Shown: in pieces, positions 26,429 through 35,399 of the stretch
How positions within the stretch are numbered: position 1 is the first letter of the stretch
Layout: each line of letters opens with the position of its first letter
NCBI GenBank assembly: GCA_000263395.1
Contig: AJXE01000009.1
Location: 1 to 64,000 of the forward strand
DNA: 64,000 nt
Origin: Stutzerimonas stutzeri TS44
Lineage (GTDB): Bacteria; Pseudomonadota; Gammaproteobacteria; Pseudomonadales; Pseudomonadaceae
Direction of reading: 5' to 3'
Program-made: the position numbers and the translations under genes
Notes under the pieces: generated by a model
Database searches by the model: none
What the model saw: the letters and a program-made list of their open reading frames with translations, nothing else
What the model was told of the DNA's origin: nothing

Positions 26429-26896
26429 ATGTTGATCGGCGCCTTGCTCATCCTCACCTGGCTGGTGCTGCTGGTTCGTTATCCGCTGCGGGCGGTATCG
26501 ATCTCGCTCGGTGCGCTGCTGATGCTGGGCCTGGTAGCCAGCTGGGTGCTGTGGCAGGAGCATCGTGAGCGACAATTGCTCGGCAGGCTCGAACTGCACC
26601 TGAGCTACGCCCCCGGGCCATGCCCAGCCGCGCAGCCGCTGCGCGTCACCCTGCGCAACAACAGCGGGCGTGCGCTGCGCAGCCTGCGCTGGGATGTGAC
26701 GGCGCACGCGCCAGGTACCCGCACCAACCTGGTACAGAACGCCTACGACGCCCCCATCTACCAGGGCCCTGGTGATCTGCAGAGTGGAGCCCAGTGGCAG
26801 TCCTGCCTGCCGCTGCCGCCGCTGCGCGCTGGCTATCGCGCCAGCACTCTGGAGTTTCGCGCCGAGAACCTGCGCGGCCGCTTCGGCGACGATTGA
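26429..26896 (+). CDS. Small membrane-anchored protein of unknown function
   Basis: The 155-aa protein has two N-terminal membrane segments (about residues 3-18 and 24-43) followed by a soluble, probably periplasmic, domain with a beta-rich pattern (RLELHLSYAPGPCPAAQPLRVTLRNNSGRALRSLRWDVTAH). Two cysteines (in GPCP and SCLP) could form a disulfide. GAGGAG lies upstream of the ATG. A gene of this type sits next to dciA in P. aeruginosa, where it is hypothetical. I do not recognise a function; the beta domain could be a protein-interaction module. Confidence 0.75.
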   Translation: MLIGALLILTWLVLLVRYPLRAVSISLGALLMLGLVASWVLWQEHRERQLLGRLELHLSYAPGPCPAAQPLRVTLRNNSGRALRSLRWDVTAHAPGTRTNLVQNAYDAPIYQGPGDLQSGAQWQSCLPLPPLRAGYRASTLEFRAENLRGRFGDD

Positions 26897-26932
26897 ACGC
26901 GCGCCTTCCCATCCGACACCTCAGCCTTTATG

Positions 26933-26948
26933 CTGTATGAATAAACAG
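26933..26948 (+). promoter_or_regulatory. LexA (SOS) box of yebG
   Basis: CTGTATGAATAAACAG has the exact CTGT-N8-ACAG form of the gammaproteobacterial LexA operator and an A/T-rich centre. It lies 31 nt before the yebG start, over the expected promoter. Confidence 0.9.
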
Positions 26949-26979
26949 TATCATTCTGCCAACTGAGCCGAGGTGGTTA

Positions 26980-27237
26980 ATGACCGTCGAAGTGGTATAC
27001 CGCAGCAGCCGGGACCTGGAGCGTTTGTTCATGGATAAAGCCGAAGCAGACCGTCACGACAAGATGCTGGAGCTGGCCGAAGCGCTGGCGACCGTCCTGC
27101 AACAGACAGTGCCGTCACTGAACGAGCAGCAGAGCGAGGACCTCGGCATCTTCATGGCGCGCCATCGCGACGTCTTCTCCCGTGCCTTCAAGAACAACAC
27201 CGAGGCGCTGGCCGAGCTGCCGCCGCGCGACGCCTGA
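26980..27237 (+). CDS. yebG: YebG family SOS-induced protein
   Basis: The 85-aa protein has the YebG pattern: MTVEVVYRSSRDLERLFMDKAEADRHDKMLELAEALATVL, followed by a helical second half. YebG is a DNA-damage-inducible protein whose biochemical role remains unclear. A GAGG ribosome site precedes the ATG, and a perfect LexA box lies just upstream, so damage induction is very likely. A GC-rich hairpin at 27249-27273 may end the transcript. Confidence 0.92.
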   Translation: MTVEVVYRSSRDLERLFMDKAEADRHDKMLELAEALATVLQQTVPSLNEQQSEDLGIFMARHRDVFSRAFKNNTEALAELPPRDA

Positions 27238-27248
27238 GGTTCGCACGA

Positions 27249-27273
27249 TCCGCCGGAAGGGCCGGACGGCGGA
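27249..27273 (+). terminator. Possible terminator hairpin after yebG
   Basis: TCCGCCG and CGGCGGA form a perfect 7-bp stem with an 11-base loop 11 nt past the yebG stop. No T run follows, so true rho-independent termination is uncertain. Confidence 0.35.
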
Positions 27274-27333
27274 AACTTGTGGGGCTCTGGCCGGGTCAAT
27301 GACTCGCAGCCTTATCCAGACAGGTATTCCGGC

Positions 27334-27603
27334 ATGACGAATTCATTCCAGCGGATCAGCGATGCCTTCCAGCCGCATTACAGCGTCAACTTCAGCATCG
27401 AGAAGCCCGACGGCAGTATTGTGCTGACGCTCACCGACGCCCAGGGCGTGGCCGTGAAGCGCTTCATCAGCGCCGGACAATGGCGCGATCCGCAACAGTT
27501 GCAACGGCTGATCACCAGCCTGCGAGTCAGCCTGACGATCGAGCGTGGCGAGTCGCCCACGGCATCCGGATTCGCCGACGTGGCGCGCGTCGCGGCACTG
27601 TAG
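27334..27603 (+). CDS. DUF3509 family protein
   Basis: The 89-aa protein starts MTNSFQRISDAFQPHYSVNFSIEKPDGSIVLTLTD and continues with a basic helix (QLQRLITSLRVSLTIERGE). The pattern fits DUF3509, a small pseudomonad family usually present in several copies and without a known function. No membrane segment or signal peptide is present. ATG at 27334 begins the conserved part; the longer open frame includes a poorly placed start. Confidence 0.75.
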   Translation: MTNSFQRISDAFQPHYSVNFSIEKPDGSIVLTLTDAQGVAVKRFISAGQWRDPQQLQRLITSLRVSLTIERGESPTASGFADVARVAAL

Positions 27604-27753
27604 CCATTCGGCCGACGTCAAACCGCTGCTCCTGCGCCCCCCCACGACAATAACAACAGACATCCTGACGCCATGCAGGCTGCTCGCCCGAGTCGGCACG
27701 CTCGGCCCTGCCTGAACCCCGCGCGCCCAGCGCACCCACCCGCCAGTACCGCT

Positions 27754-30375
27754 TCAGAGCCAGGCCAGCGCCTTGGCCTTGGCCACCGCCTGGGTACGAC
27801 GCGCCACGCCGAGCTTGGTGTTGATCCGCCGCGCATGGGTCTTGACGGTGTGCAGCGAGATGAACAGCTGTTCGGCGATTTCCTGGTTCGAGCAGCCTTG
27901 CGCGATCAACCGCAGCACCGTCAGTTCCCGGTTGCTCAACAGCACGTCGTCGCCGCAGACAAGCGCCTCGCCCGGCTCACGCTCGTACTGCTGCAATCGG
28001 TCGCGCAGGCTTTCGCCGCGGGTCGCCGCCTGCAGGATGCGCGCCAGCCACTGCGGCTGGCGATACTGCAGCTCGTACAGCGGCTTGACCAGTTGCTGGC
28101 GCACCGCCTCGCTGAGCGCCTTGCGCAGCTCCTGATCGGCCTCCAGCGGCTGGCCGCACGCCAGCAGCGCCTCGGCCAGCGAGAAGCGGCACTCGCACGC
28201 CAGTCCCAGGCGCTGCGCCCGCAGGTTCTGCTCGATCAGCCCTTGCAGCGCCTGGACCGCCGCTTCCGGCTGGCCCTCCAGCATGTCGATGACGGCCAGA
28301 TAGCGGCGCACCCGCGGCAGCAGTTCGTAGAACCCCGACGGCGGCAGCAAACGCTGACCCTCGAACAGCTGTCGCACCTGCTCCAGCGCCGTGCGCGCCT
28401 TCTTCAGCTCGCCCTGATGCAGCCAGGCGACGCCGGTGATCAGCCGCAGGATGCCGCGAAAGCGTGCCTCCGGTACGTGCCGCCATTGCGTCAGGCGCTC
28501 GGCCTCGCGCAGCCAGTGATAGGCATCGGCGAATTCATGATTGCGCGCGGCCAGCTCGGCCAGCCCGACGTAGCCGAAAAAGGCATAGGAGTCGCCACAG
28601 GTTTCGGTTTCCAGACGCCCCTGCTGAAAGGCCTCGCGAGCCTGTTCGTCCAGCCCCTGATAGGCCAGCAGGTGCCCCTGCAGCAGCTGCAATCGGCCGA
28701 TGATCGGGCTGTGCCGCACCGTGTCGCGCAGCGCACGCAAGGCCTCGTCGAGCACGCCGACGGCACGCTCGAATTCGCCGGTCAGTTCCAGCAACTGGAT
28801 GCGATCGACGCTGAGCATCATCTCGTACAGCACGCTGCCCTTGAGTCGCGCGAGCTTCATGCCTTCGCTGTTGTAGTGCTGGGCCAGCTCGAGTTCGCTC
28901 TCGGCCATCGCGTGCTGGGTCAGCGCCTGCAGGCACAGCACGCGTTGCGCCCAGGCATGATCGGAGAGCACCCCGAGCGCCTGCAGGCAGTGCTCGCGCG
29001 CCTCGGGCTCGCCACGCAGGCGCGCGAGGAAGCCGCGCAACGCCTGCCATTGCGCCAGCAACTGGATCTGCCGGCGCGCATCGGGCTGCGGGAAGAACTT
29101 GGCCAGTTCGGCCTGGCAGTCGTCGACCTCGTCCAGCCGCGCGGAAACGATCAGCGCCCATCCCTGCAGCACGATCAGCCGCGTGGTACTGGCGAACAGG
29201 TCCTGCGGCAGCTCGCCGCGCCACTTGAGAAAGTGCGAGACGTTGTCGCCGATCAGCAACTGCTCCTGGCCATAACGCTGCAGATAGTTCGCCGCCACCT
29301 CGGGCTGGCCGGCCCAGAGCGCATGTTCGACCGCCTCGCGCATGTCGCCGCGGTTGGCGAACCACTGGCAGGCGCGCAGGTGCACCTGGGTCGGCGCCGG
29401 CGCCTCGGGGAAACGCTGCAGCAGCAGCGCGAGTGGCCGCCACAGGCGAAACCATTCGCCGCAGTTATCGATCTGCCGCACGAACAGCTGGAAGGTCTTG
29501 AGCACATCAAGCAGATCGGCGCCGGCACCATCGAGCACGTGATCGCACAGCTCGGCGGAAAAACGCGGCATTCGCGCCAGGGCGAACAACGCGCGGCGAA
29601 TATCCTCGCCCTGCCCCTGCAGCACCTCGCGCTGGATGTAGTCGCGCAGCAGCGGCGTGCCGGCCAGCAGACGCTCGCGCAGCGCCTGTTCATCGGCGTT
29701 GAGCAGCATCAGGCAGACACCGGCTGGCCAGCCTTCGGTGCCCGCCAGCAACTGCTGGAAACTGTCCGCGGGCAGCTGCAGCCGATACGCGCGCAGTACC
29801 TGGGTCAACTCCTCGGCAGTGAACGCCAGGGCGGTGGCATCGAGCTCGAACAGGTGCCCCTGCAGCAACAGGCGCGGCAGCTTCCACGCCGGTTGCCGCC
29901 GGCTGTTGACCCACCAGCCGACCGAATCCGCGCTCTGCTCCAGCAGCATGTCCAAGCAGGCATCCAGCGCCGGGCAGACCTCGCGCGGATAATCGTCGAG
30001 CATGATCCAGAGCGGCTGGCGCACCTGGCCGAGCAAAACGGTCAGCTGCCGCTGCACATCGCCCGCCACGACCGGCAAGCCCAGTGCCGCGGACAGCTGC
30101 GCATACAGCTCCTGTGGCGAGAAGAACCGGCCGCCCAGGTCCAGCCAGACCAGCGTGGTGTCGGCCGGCATGCGGCGGGCGCATTCGCTCATCAGCACCG
30201 TCTTGCCGAAACCCGCCGGCGCGCAGATCAACCGCAACCGGCAGTCCGCGGCGAGCAAGGCCTCGGCCAGCCGCGGCCGCGCCACATGCGCCGGCGGCAG
30301 GCGCGGAATAGTCGCAATCTGGGCCTGCGCGGTCGTCGCGGCGCTGATCGCATCGGGAAGGAGGCGTACGGACAT
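27754..30375 (-). CDS. MalT-like LuxR family transcriptional regulator
   Basis: The 873-aa regulator of the LAL/STAND type has an N-terminal NTPase with Walker A APAGFGKT (near residue 57) and Walker B-like TTLVWLDLG. A long helical TPR-like sensor region spans about residues 330-790. The C-terminal LuxR helix-turn-helix carries LSNRELTVLRLIAQGCSNQEIAEQL and SLHTVKTHARRI. ATG at 30375 begins MSVRLLPDAIS; earlier in-frame codons overlap the intergenic region. It is downstream of, and co-oriented with, the DUF1329/DUF1302 genes. In P. aeruginosa a similar regulator sits beside the same pair, so it probably controls them in response to an unknown ligand. Confidence 0.92.
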   Translation of the reverse strand: MSVRLLPDAISAATTAQAQIATIPRLPPAHVARPRLAEALLAADCRLRLICAPAGFGKTVLMSECARRMPADTTLVWLDLGGRFFSPQELYAQLSAALGLPVVAGDVQRQLTVLLGQVRQPLWIMLDDYPREVCPALDACLDMLLEQSADSVGWWVNSRRQPAWKLPRLLLQGHLFELDATALAFTAEELTQVLRAYRLQLPADSFQQLLAGTEGWPAGVCLMLLNADEQALRERLLAGTPLLRDYIQREVLQGQGEDIRRALFALARMPRFSAELCDHVLDGAGADLLDVLKTFQLFVRQIDNCGEWFRLWRPLALLLQRFPEAPAPTQVHLRACQWFANRGDMREAVEHALWAGQPEVAANYLQRYGQEQLLIGDNVSHFLKWRGELPQDLFASTTRLIVLQGWALIVSARLDEVDDCQAELAKFFPQPDARRQIQLLAQWQALRGFLARLRGEPEAREHCLQALGVLSDHAWAQRVLCLQALTQHAMAESELELAQHYNSEGMKLARLKGSVLYEMMLSVDRIQLLELTGEFERAVGVLDEALRALRDTVRHSPIIGRLQLLQGHLLAYQGLDEQAREAFQQGRLETETCGDSYAFFGYVGLAELAARNHEFADAYHWLREAERLTQWRHVPEARFRGILRLITGVAWLHQGELKKARTALEQVRQLFEGQRLLPPSGFYELLPRVRRYLAVIDMLEGQPEAAVQALQGLIEQNLRAQRLGLACECRFSLAEALLACGQPLEADQELRKALSEAVRQQLVKPLYELQYRQPQWLARILQAATRGESLRDRLQQYEREPGEALVCGDDVLLSNRELTVLRLIAQGCSNQEIAEQLFISLHTVKTHARRINTKLGVARRTQAVAKAKALAWL

Positions 30376-30574
30376 GGCAACGTTTCTCTTGTTCGTATAT
30401 TCAGTCCATTGAAGTGGCAAGGCGGCCGACCAGACGTATCCATCTCCGGGCGGTCCGCTCCACCCGTGCAACCTGACGCATAAGCAGCGTTTTGTCGACC
30501 CGTCTGTGCACCCACCAATCCCGTTACACGCAGATCGCCGCCAGTTCGACGCATCCGCTCGTCCGTGCGGACAT

Positions 30575-30598
30575 AAAAAAGGCGGCCGTCTGGCCGCC
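30575..30598 (-). terminator. Rho-independent terminator of the DUF1302-DUF1329 operon
   Basis: On the minus strand GGCGGCC-N4-GGCCGCC forms a perfect 7-bp stem followed by six T. It lies about 30 nt after the DUF1329 stop and separates the operon from the LuxR gene. Confidence 0.87.
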
Positions 30599-30626
30599 TC
30601 CTCTATCCCGCAAAACCGCCTAGTGC

Positions 30627-31988
30627 TCAGCGCACCCCGGCGTTACGCAGGGCTGCCGGCGTGAAGTCACGCGAGGATGCCTTGGCGCCGTACTCGTGGG
30701 GCTTCTCCTCGTTGCTCATGCCGATCGCGATGTAGCGTCCGGAGATGATGTCGTAGAGCGACTCGAACGCATACGCCGGGACCTTGTGCTGGTAGTACTG
30801 CAGCATGTGCCCCTCGCCCACGCGCCACAGCTGTCCGCGGCCGTCGTACAGCTCCGACTGGACGATGGTCCAGGTGTCCTCGTCGACGAAGAAACGCCGC
30901 TTGGCGTAGATGTTGCGCTCGCCACTCTTCAGGTTCGCTTCGATTTCCCACACACGGTGCAGCTCGTAGCGGGCGAGGTCCTGGTTGACGTGCCCGGCCT
31001 TGATGATGTCGCTGTACTTCAGGTCGCTGGAGGCGATCTCGAAGCTGTTGTAGGGAATGTACAGCTCCTTCTTGCCGACCAGTTTCCAGTCGTAGCGATC
31101 AGGCGCGCCACTGAACATGTCGAAGTTGTCGGTGGTGCGCATGCCGTCCGACGCGGTACCCGGACCGTCGTAGGCGACCTGCGGCGCCCGCCGCACGCGA
31201 CGCTGGCCGGCGTTGTAGATCCAGGCCTGGCGCGGGTCCTTCACCTGGTCGAGCGAATCGTGCACCAGCAGCACGTTGCCCGCCAGACGCGACGGCGCCG
31301 TCACGCGCTGCTTGAAGAACAGCAGCGCATTCTTGGCGCGCTCGGCATCCAGATCGCTCATGTCGCTCGGGAACGCGACTTCGTCCTCGAAGTGGACCAG
31401 GGTGTAGCTGCCGTTGGTCTGCGGGGTCGCCTGGACGATGTTGCGGCGCACGTTGCCACCGCGATAGCGGGTGATGTGGTTCCAGATCACCTCAAGGCCG
31501 TTCTGCGGAATCGGGAAGGCGTAGTAGCGGCTCTCGGTGAAGCCGCTGACACCGTTGCCGCCCTCGACCAGCGAGACGTTCAGCGCGCTCTTCTTCGCCG
31601 CCTCATAGATCTTGTCCGGCACAGCGGCGCTGCGGTGCGTCGGGAACACGCGAATCTTGTAGGTTTCCGGATAGCGCTTGAACATCGCCAGCTGGCCGGC
31701 GGTCAGCTTGTCCTTGTACTGCTCGGCATTCTGCGCGGTGATGACGAACTTCGCCTGCTCACCCTTGAAGGGATCGGTGAGGTGACCGTTCTTCAGCGGC
31801 GCGGCGTCGGTCTTCAGGCCGCCGTCCCACGCGGGGATGCTGCCGTCGGCGTTGCCGGCCTTTTCCGCGCCCAGTGGCGTCAGCGAGGTGCCGAGCTTGG
31901 CGGCTTCCTCGGGAGACACCGCCGCCATGACGCTGCTGGCCAGCAGGGAAAGTGCCAAAACACTGAACAGTTTTCTTGTTGTTTTCAT
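30627..31988 (-). CDS. DUF1329 family periplasmic/outer membrane lipid-related protein
   Basis: The 453-aa protein has a signal peptide (MKTTRKLFSVLALSLLASSVMA). Mature DUF1329 segments include LTPLGAEKAGNADGSIPAWDGG, the typical start, and TVRR-like RQAWIYNAGQRRVRRAP, YIPYNSFE and RRFFVDEDTWTIVQSELYDGRGQLWRV. The domain is thought to have a LolA/LolB-like half-barrel fold that could carry a hydrophobic molecule; I infer a periplasmic carrier role with the neighbouring DUF1302 protein. ATG at 31988 is chosen from the signal peptide. It lies about 100 nt after the DUF1302 gene. Confidence 0.88.
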   Translation of the reverse strand: MKTTRKLFSVLALSLLASSVMAAVSPEEAAKLGTSLTPLGAEKAGNADGSIPAWDGGLKTDAAPLKNGHLTDPFKGEQAKFVITAQNAEQYKDKLTAGQLAMFKRYPETYKIRVFPTHRSAAVPDKIYEAAKKSALNVSLVEGGNGVSGFTESRYYAFPIPQNGLEVIWNHITRYRGGNVRRNIVQATPQTNGSYTLVHFEDEVAFPSDMSDLDAERAKNALLFFKQRVTAPSRLAGNVLLVHDSLDQVKDPRQAWIYNAGQRRVRRAPQVAYDGPGTASDGMRTTDNFDMFSGAPDRYDWKLVGKKELYIPYNSFEIASSDLKYSDIIKAGHVNQDLARYELHRVWEIEANLKSGERNIYAKRRFFVDEDTWTIVQSELYDGRGQLWRVGEGHMLQYYQHKVPAYAFESLYDIISGRYIAIGMSNEEKPHEYGAKASSRDFTPAALRNAGVR

Positions 31989-32087
31989 ACGATTCCAGTT
32001 CCTCTGATCTGTTTGGCCGGAGGCCATGCGTAACACTCGTCGTTGACCGGATGTGCGCCCGGCGCATCCGGTCAACGAACGCCCCCC

Positions 32088-34055
32088 TTAGAAGTTCACG
32101 CCCACGCTGAACGCGAGGAAGTCGCGGTCGACCAGCGTGTTGTAGTCGCCGTCGAAGAAGTCGGTGTAGGACAGGCTGGCGGTGTAGGTGTTCTGGTATT
32201 CGGCATCCAGACCGACGCTGACAGCCTTGGAATCCTCGTTGAACAGGCCGTTGGGGCCGTAACCGTCGACGTCATGGGAGAAGGACAGGTTCGGCTTCAG
32301 GTTGATACCGGCGAAGACGTTGTTGTAGTCGGCGATTGCGCGCAGACGGTAGCCCCAGGAGTTGGCGGTGGTGAAACCATGATCACCATAACGCGCCAGA
32401 GAGGTTTCATTCGGGTCCACAGCACTTCCAGTAATGCCATAAATCGGATCACGCCCATAACGGTTCTTGCTCTTGCTCTCCAGGCCACCGACATGTGCAA
32501 AACCCACCTCACCCACCAGCGTCAGGCGCGAAGCCCCCAGGACCTGATCGAAGAAGTGAGTGAAGGTGGTCTGAATCTGGGTAATCTCCTTGCGGTCATA
32601 CCCCTGCTGAATGGCGCCCGGCGCTGACTCGCCAGTCACCACGTTGGCCAAGGCCAGAGTCATCTGCTGGGTATTGATCTGCACCGGAGCGTTCGGACGG
32701 TAGCTGACCTCGCCCTGCCAGGCAGTGCCAGTGGGCAGTACGGTAGAGAAGCTCAGGCCATAGAGACGGATATCCTCGGGATAATCCATGAAGTAACGAC
32801 CGTTGCCGACCGACACAGCCGCAGCGGCGAGAGTTTGGGCCTGGGCACCCAATGTAGCGTTGTAGCCTGCACCGCCCGGATTACCATTGCCCCCGACACC
32901 CCAATAGCTCCCCGTCCCTAACCAGTTGGCCGCCCCACCGGCCAGGCTTGCGCCCAGCACGTTATAGATGCTCTGCATGGCAGCAGGGATACCTGCAAGC
33001 GTCGCTGCATCCGCATTCTGCATGCTGAGGAAAGGCGTACGACTGTGGTAGTTCATGAAGTAGGCGCCGTACTCGGTATTGTCACCCTGCCAGCGCAGAG
33101 CGAGCCCCCACTGGCCGCTGTCACGCGCCGTATTGTTCTTGCCGCGGCGAACCAGCATGCCTTCTTGGCTATAGTTCAGGCCGACGTCAGCCGTACTGAC
33201 GGGAGCCAGCTCCACAGGCAGCACCGCAGACGCGGCATTCAGGGCATCTACCCCCCCCAGCAAGCCGATCAACTCGTTGCTGAGGATGTGGTAATTGTCG
33301 TTACAGCCATTGGCCGCCACATCAGCCGAAGAGAAGAACGTGCCACAGTTATCAACAATGGTCTGATCCCACTCCAGCTGATAGAAGGTCTCCATGCTCA
33401 GCCGATCCGTTAGGCTTTGCGAGACGTACAGCATATTGACCGGGATCAGGCCCTCCTTGATCTCCGCACCCGGCCGGCGAAACGCCGCGGCGTCCAGCGG
33501 GTTGATCGCGTTGATGGAGTTGCCGATGAAGGTGCTCTCACCCCAGCTCACCACCTGGCGACCAACCCGTACCGCGCCCGGCAGATCGCCGATGGAATAG
33601 TTGTGATAGATGAAGGCATCGAGGATCTCGGCGCCGGAGGATTGCGCAGCTTCCTTGCGACCGCTGTCGCTGATGTCCTTGAACAGGCGGTTCTCATCCT
33701 TCAGCTCGAAGTCGTACCAGTACTTGCCGCGCACGAACGCGCCGCTGTCGCGGTAGCGCAACTCAAGGTCGTGCACGCCCTTGAAGATCTTGGAGAAGGT
33801 CTCGCCCTTCTTGAAGTTCAACCGGCCGTCGTCGCCGGTCTGGGTGTAGCCGGTGCCACCGTTGGCGACACCCACCAGGTCCATGTCGCGATCCGCCATC
33901 GACCAGCTGGCACCGATCGACATGGATGAGTCGAACTGACCTTCGATTTCCCCGATATTGAAGTTGACGGCATACGCCGGTGCCGCGGTGCTCAGGGCAA
34001 TCGCCAGAGCGAGGGATGTGGGCTGGAAGATTCCTTGCCTTGTTGTTTTTGTCAT
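32088..34055 (-). CDS. DUF1302 family outer membrane protein
   Basis: The 655-aa protein has a signal peptide (about MTKTTRQGIFQPTSLALAIA to AYA). The first mature strand VNFNIGEIEGQFDSSMSIGASW is the usual DUF1302 start, followed by R..RYWYDFELKDE, VRVGRQVVSWGES and INPLDAAAFRRPG. The C-terminus SFSVGVNF-like (FLAFSVGVNF) ends in phenylalanine, as in BAM-inserted barrels. A CAGGAG site precedes the ATG at 34055. The middle third (about 32400-33420) is visibly richer in A/T and varied, as expected for surface loops. It pairs with DUF1329 in many proteobacteria, often in lipid- or sterol-related settings; the cargo is unknown. Confidence 0.88.
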   Translation of the reverse strand: MTKTTRQGIFQPTSLALAIALSTAAPAYAVNFNIGEIEGQFDSSMSIGASWSMADRDMDLVGVANGGTGYTQTGDDGRLNFKKGETFSKIFKGVHDLELRYRDSGAFVRGKYWYDFELKDENRLFKDISDSGRKEAAQSSGAEILDAFIYHNYSIGDLPGAVRVGRQVVSWGESTFIGNSINAINPLDAAAFRRPGAEIKEGLIPVNMLYVSQSLTDRLSMETFYQLEWDQTIVDNCGTFFSSADVAANGCNDNYHILSNELIGLLGGVDALNAASAVLPVELAPVSTADVGLNYSQEGMLVRRGKNNTARDSGQWGLALRWQGDNTEYGAYFMNYHSRTPFLSMQNADAATLAGIPAAMQSIYNVLGASLAGGAANWLGTGSYWGVGGNGNPGGAGYNATLGAQAQTLAAAAVSVGNGRYFMDYPEDIRLYGLSFSTVLPTGTAWQGEVSYRPNAPVQINTQQMTLALANVVTGESAPGAIQQGYDRKEITQIQTTFTHFFDQVLGASRLTLVGEVGFAHVGGLESKSKNRYGRDPIYGITGSAVDPNETSLARYGDHGFTTANSWGYRLRAIADYNNVFAGINLKPNLSFSHDVDGYGPNGLFNEDSKAVSVGLDAEYQNTYTASLSYTDFFDGDYNTLVDRDFLAFSVGVNF

Positions 34056-34551
34056 GAGGCGCTCCTGGTTGGTTCGATGTACGCCAACCCTACCCAGAGC
34101 CCTGCGGGGGGTTAAGCGCACGAAGGTTTGATTTGGCCTGTCATCCTTAAGTATGAAAGACCGTTCCAGCATTGGGTTTGGCCGCGATGTCACGGTGCCG
34201 CGCGGGATATGGCACTTCGAGCTTAGCCACGAATTTCGAGTCGGCAAAGGCCGAAATAGAGCGGCCGCGACGAAACGACGCGCAAACCTGTGACGTTTAT
34301 CCAAAAGTCTTAGCTGTAACGGGACGGCCTCGGCATCGAGGGCAGTGCGGCACCGAAAATACGGAGGAACAGGAGGAGGGGCGCGCTCGGCGCAAAACAT
34401 CCAGGGCGTGTGCTTGTGTTACGCCGCCACGGATGTTTGAGGTGAAACGAAACAGACGCCGCGATGCAACGTCGGATCGGCCCGCAATCCGGGCCGCTCG
34501 CGAAATTGCCCACGTGTTCCGGGTGCACCGCCCGCGAGCGGCCCCCGGATA
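34056..34551. other. 496-bp intergenic region between DUF1302 and hpt
   Basis: No credible gene is present. The part next to the DUF1302 start must hold its promoter, but I could not define -35/-10 boxes with confidence. The other end carries a 12-bp perfect inverted repeat (34491-34502 and 34533-34544) with a 30-nt loop just past the hpt stop, which may end hpt transcription, although no T run follows. Base composition is less GC-rich than in the flanking genes. Confidence 0.6.
34491..34544 (-). terminator. Large inverted repeat downstream of hpt
   Basis: GGGCCGCTCGCG and CGCGAGCGGCCC pair perfectly across a 30-nt loop, and ATCC/GGAT can extend the stem past a two-base bulge. It lies seven bases beyond the hpt stop. 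It lacks a T run and may be a processing or stability hairpin rather than a true terminator. Confidence 0.4.
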
Positions 34552-35109
34552 TCACAAGCCTTTGACGGCGAAGATGCCCGGCGCATTGCGCCAATAGCCC
34601 TTGTAGTCCATGCCGTAGCCGAAGATGAAGCGGTCGACGCAGCGCAGGCCCACGTAGTTGGCCTTGAGGTCCGGGCGCGCCTTGCGCTGATGATCCTTGT
34701 CGATCAGCACGGCGGTGTGCACCGCGGCGGCGCCGGCGTGTCGGCAGAAATCGATGATCGCGCCCAGCGTGTGCCCCTCGTCGAGGATGTCGTCGATGAT
34801 CAGCACGTCGCGATCGATGAAGGAGATTTCCGGCTTGGCCTTCCAGAACAGCTCACCGCCGCTGGTTTCGTTGCGATAGCGCGAGGCGTGCAGATAGGAC
34901 AGCTCCAGCGGGAAGTTCAGCTTGGTCAGCAGCTTGCCGGAGAAGATCAGCCCGCCGTTCATCACGCAGAACACCACCGGGTTGCGCTCTGCCAGCTCGG
35001 CATTGATCTTCCCGGCGACGGCGTCGATGGCCGCTTCGACCTCGGCTTCGCTGTACAGGCAGTCGCTTTCGGCCATGATCTGGCGGATGTGTACGAGATC
35101 GACGGACAT
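34552..35109 (-). CDS. hpt: Hypoxanthine-guanine phosphoribosyltransferase
   Basis: This enzyme joins hypoxanthine or guanine to PRPP, giving IMP or GMP in purine salvage. The 185-aa protein has the PRPP-binding motif VLIIDDILDEGHTLGAII (near residue 95), the earlier FCVMNGGLIFSGKLL segment and the purine-contact region KANYVGLRCVDRFIFGYGMDYKGYWRN. ATG at 35109 has GGAG eight bases upstream. It is divergent from upp, so both nucleobase salvage genes share one 290-bp regulatory gap. Confidence 0.95.
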   Translation of the reverse strand: MSVDLVHIRQIMAESDCLYSEAEVEAAIDAVAGKINAELAERNPVVFCVMNGGLIFSGKLLTKLNFPLELSYLHASRYRNETSGGELFWKAKPEISFIDRDVLIIDDILDEGHTLGAIIDFCRHAGAAAVHTAVLIDKDHQRKARPDLKANYVGLRCVDRFIFGYGMDYKGYWRNAPGIFAVKGL

Positions 35110-35231
35110 GGAGCATTTCTCCAGATGGGCTAACGTTGAAGGGTCAGAATCGCGGAAACGGGCTTGATTGAAAAGTTATCGGCTACGCGCAGGGCTGTTG
35201 GAAAAAAACGCCCCACCACCTGCGCAACCTG

Positions 35232-35249
35232 TCTGACCGATCAGTCAGA
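35232..35249. promoter_or_regulatory. TetR-type palindrome between hpt and upp
   Basis: TCTGACCGATCAGTCAGA is an 18-bp palindrome with a single mismatched pair. Its TGAC..GTCA form is typical of operators for TetR-family repressors. It lies in the divergent hpt/upp gap, but no TetR gene occurs in the window, so the regulator is unknown. Confidence 0.4.
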
Positions 35250-35399
35250 TCAAGCTGCCGCGCGGCCCGCCTGCGAAGGGACGGCACGATACTCAACCGC
35301 CCCCGGCTCAGCAAGTCGCGGGATTGACGCAGCCCGCGTAGCCCGTGGCACGGCGATGCTTTAATCTACGCCGGTTCAATTGCGCCCCGGAGCCGCCCA

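Noticed and set aside
34172-34597. A 141-codon open frame in the DUF1302-hpt gap
   Set aside because: Composition is random-like, no ribosome site, and it runs into the antisense of hpt.
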